NCBI GenBank assembly: GCA_002348825.1
Contig: DEBN01000173.1
Location: forward strand, 3,160-9,952
Length of the DNA: 6,793 nucleotides
From: Gammaproteobacteria bacterium UBA2955
GTDB lineage: Bacteria > Pseudomonadota > Gammaproteobacteria > Pseudomonadales > Azotimanducaceae
Reading direction: 5' to 3'
Under the pieces are notes generated by a model. It had not been told where the DNA came from. It ran no database searches and saw nothing but the letters and a program-made list of their open reading frames with translations. This document shows, piece by piece, positions 5,634 through 6,793 of this stretch. Positions within the stretch are counted from its first letter, which is position 1; each line of letters opens with the position of its first letter. Made by a program: the position numbers and the translations under genes.

Positions 5634-6793
5634 ATGACAACGTTAGGGCCAAAAGTTGAGCTGCTGAAAGATGAGGATGCTCTCCATCTCTGGTTGCAAG
5701 GCCAACGTGTTTGGAATTTGTGGGCGGAAGCAAACCCAGACGCGGATGTTGACTTTTCGGGTGTAAAGTTGCGTGACCACAAGAATCATGCAGTTATAGA
5801 AAAAGGTGGATGGCCCTTTGCGGGGTACCGATTTCCAGCTCATGGAAGTGTTAACCTGAAGGCGGAGTTTGGACCTTGGGATTTGTCGTTTGAAAAAGCA
5901 GAATTCGGTGGTGGCTCTATAAGTTTTGGGAATTTCTTGCAGTCACCCTCATTCAAGGGCGCAACATTTGGCGGTGGGGATGTTGCTTTTGCTAATTTGA
6001 CCATCGGTCGCAAGAATATGCCGCAGACCGCGGTATCGTTTGAATCTACAAATTTTGGCTCTAGTCGCGTTTCTTTTAAACGGGCTAGATTCTTCGGCGG
6101 TTGTGTGTCTTTTGAGAATGCCATCTTCGGCGACAGTGACGTGTCCTTCGAAGACGCGACCTTTGAATGTAGGGAAATATCCTTTAAGGACGCTCGCTTC
6201 GGTGACGGAGAGGTCGATTTTAATCGCGCGGCGATAAAGACCGAGTTATTTGACTTTCGCGGTGTTCACTGCGGGAAAAGTAATTTTAATTTTCAAGACG
6301 CGGCGTTTTCTGGGCGTGCAGACTTCAGCAATTTGCGCGATGTCTCAAAGGTAGGGGCGCTCAATTTTCGCTTTTGCAAATTTGATGGCGCCTTCAGCTT
6401 GGCCGCGTCCGAACGGTTCAACTGTGTTCCGGATTTTGTCGGCACGAAAACCAGCCATCACTTTTCCCTTGAAGGCGTGGAGTGTGAATTTGCCCCAACG
6501 AAACCAGGTTGGTTTTTGTGGAAAAGGTTGAAAACACATTTCGTGGATGAGCGCAGTCGACGCTTTCTTGACGCCGAGCGGTTTCGTCGTCTGAAAGAAC
6601 TGGCGACGGACAATCGTGACTTTAAAAAAGCGCTGGACTTCAACGCTGAAGAAATCCGCGCGTCGAGGTGGCGCGGCACCAGGTGGGTTTGGAAGCTGCT
6701 GCCCGAGTTTGTGTTTTGGTTTGGCAGTGACTATGGCCGCAGCATTTGGCGGGCGGGCAGTGGACTCATTGGGCTGTGGCTGCTTTGCGCGTT
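5634..6793 (+). CDS. Pentapeptide-repeat protein with C-terminal membrane region (3' truncated)
   Basis: The frame is open from ATG 5634 to the right edge, giving 386 residues with no stop. An in-frame TGA at 5619-5621 fixes the start region, and AGGGA sits 7 nt before the ATG. About residues 20-43 (VWNLWAEANPDADVDFSG) match the W-N-x-W lead-in that often precedes pentapeptide repeats. Residues 84-255 carry phenylalanine-centred repeats expected to fold as a right-handed beta-helix. Residues 300-350 form a charged linker rich in Arg, Lys, Glu and Asp (AERFRRLKELATDNRDF), then SDYGRS at 365-370 and a hydrophobic run that begins a membrane segment (GLIGLWLLCA). This order is familiar from membrane-anchored pentapeptide-repeat proteins, some with ion-channel-like C-termini. 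The missing 3' part decides whether that holds here. No signal peptide is seen, so the repeats are probably cytoplasmic. Molecular function is unknown. Confidence 0.85.
   Translation, partial: MTTLGPKVELLKDEDALHLWLQGQRVWNLWAEANPDADVDFSGVKLRDHKNHAVIEKGGWPFAGYRFPAHGSVNLKAEFGPWDLSFEKAEFGGGSISFGNFLQSPSFKGATFGGGDVAFANLTIGRKNMPQTAVSFESTNFGSSRVSFKRARFFGGCVSFENAIFGDSDVSFEDATFECREISFKDARFGDGEVDFNRAAIKTELFDFRGVHCGKSNFNFQDAAFSGRADFSNLRDVSKVGALNFRFCKFDGAFSLAASERFNCVPDFVGTKTSHHFSLEGVECEFAPTKPGWFLWKRLKTHFVDERSRRFLDAERFRRLKELATDNRDFKKALDFNAEEIRASRWRGTRWVWKLLPEFVFWFGSDYGRSIWRAGSGLIGLWLLCA
6033..6212 (+). repeat. Five tandem 12-residue protein repeats in the pentapeptide-repeat gene
   Basis: Codons 134-193 encode five consecutive units of 12 residues following [VI]-S-F-x-x-[AT]-x-F-x4: VSFESTNFGSSR, VSFKRARFFGGC, VSFENAIFGDSD, VSFEDATFECRE and ISFKDARFGDGE. 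A related unit stands at residues 84-95 (LSFEKAEFGGGS) and another at 105-116 (PSFKGATFGGGD). Codons differ between units, so the repeat is kept in the protein and is not a fresh DNA duplication. Confidence 0.85.

Noticed and set aside
5840..6124. Minus-strand open frame of 94 codons opposite the pentapeptide-repeat gene
   Set aside because: The repetitive composition of the sense-strand repeats produces a stop-poor antisense frame; the sense product has clear family features and the antisense product does not.
6033..6212. Regular 36-nt period that could suggest a CRISPR-like or DNA tandem repeat
   Set aside because: The period is in the protein; the nucleotide units differ in codon choice, have no constant repeats and lie inside a continuous reading frame.

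Overview
The window looks like chromosomal DNA from a gammaproteobacterium. The main support is a full-length aconitase B that follows the Escherichia coli AcnB sequence closely from end to end. The moderately GC-rich composition and the TauD-type dioxygenase would fit an aerobic, possibly marine, member, but that placement is only an inference. No tRNA, rRNA, insertion sequence, integrase, CRISPR array or phage gene is visible. No stretch longer than about 300 bases lacks a gene.

Layout. Positions 1-114 (+) hold the last 37 codons of a gene whose C-terminus resembles HAD-type phosphatases. It converges on acnB (213-2822, -). Behind acnB on the same strand lies a small TerB-like gene (2943-3395, -). 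The 120 bp between them carries an inverted repeat, a possible -10 box, a leader hairpin and a strong ribosome binding site for acnB. A divergent spacer of about 255 bp (3396-3650) separates this block from a plus-strand pair: an aldo/keto reductase (3651-4556) and a TauD/TfdA-family 2-oxoglutarate dioxygenase (4614-5504), 57 bp apart. After a short spacer with a terminator-like hairpin comes a pentapeptide-repeat gene (5634 onward, +). It is open to the right edge, and its product turns from repeats into a charged linker and the start of a membrane segment.

How the genes may work together. acnB serves the TCA cycle and methylcitrate chemistry. The reductase and dioxygenase could form a two-step unit in which an Fe(II)/2-oxoglutarate hydroxylation releases a carbonyl product that an NAD(P)H reductase then reduces. 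The substrate is not readable from the sequence, and the dioxygenase pocket does not look like that of taurine dioxygenase. The TerB-like and pentapeptide-repeat genes have no assignable process here.

I see no clear new multi-gene system. The items most worth following are the pentapeptide-repeat membrane protein with its regular 12-residue register, the dioxygenase/reductase pair of unknown substrate, and the structured leader of acnB.
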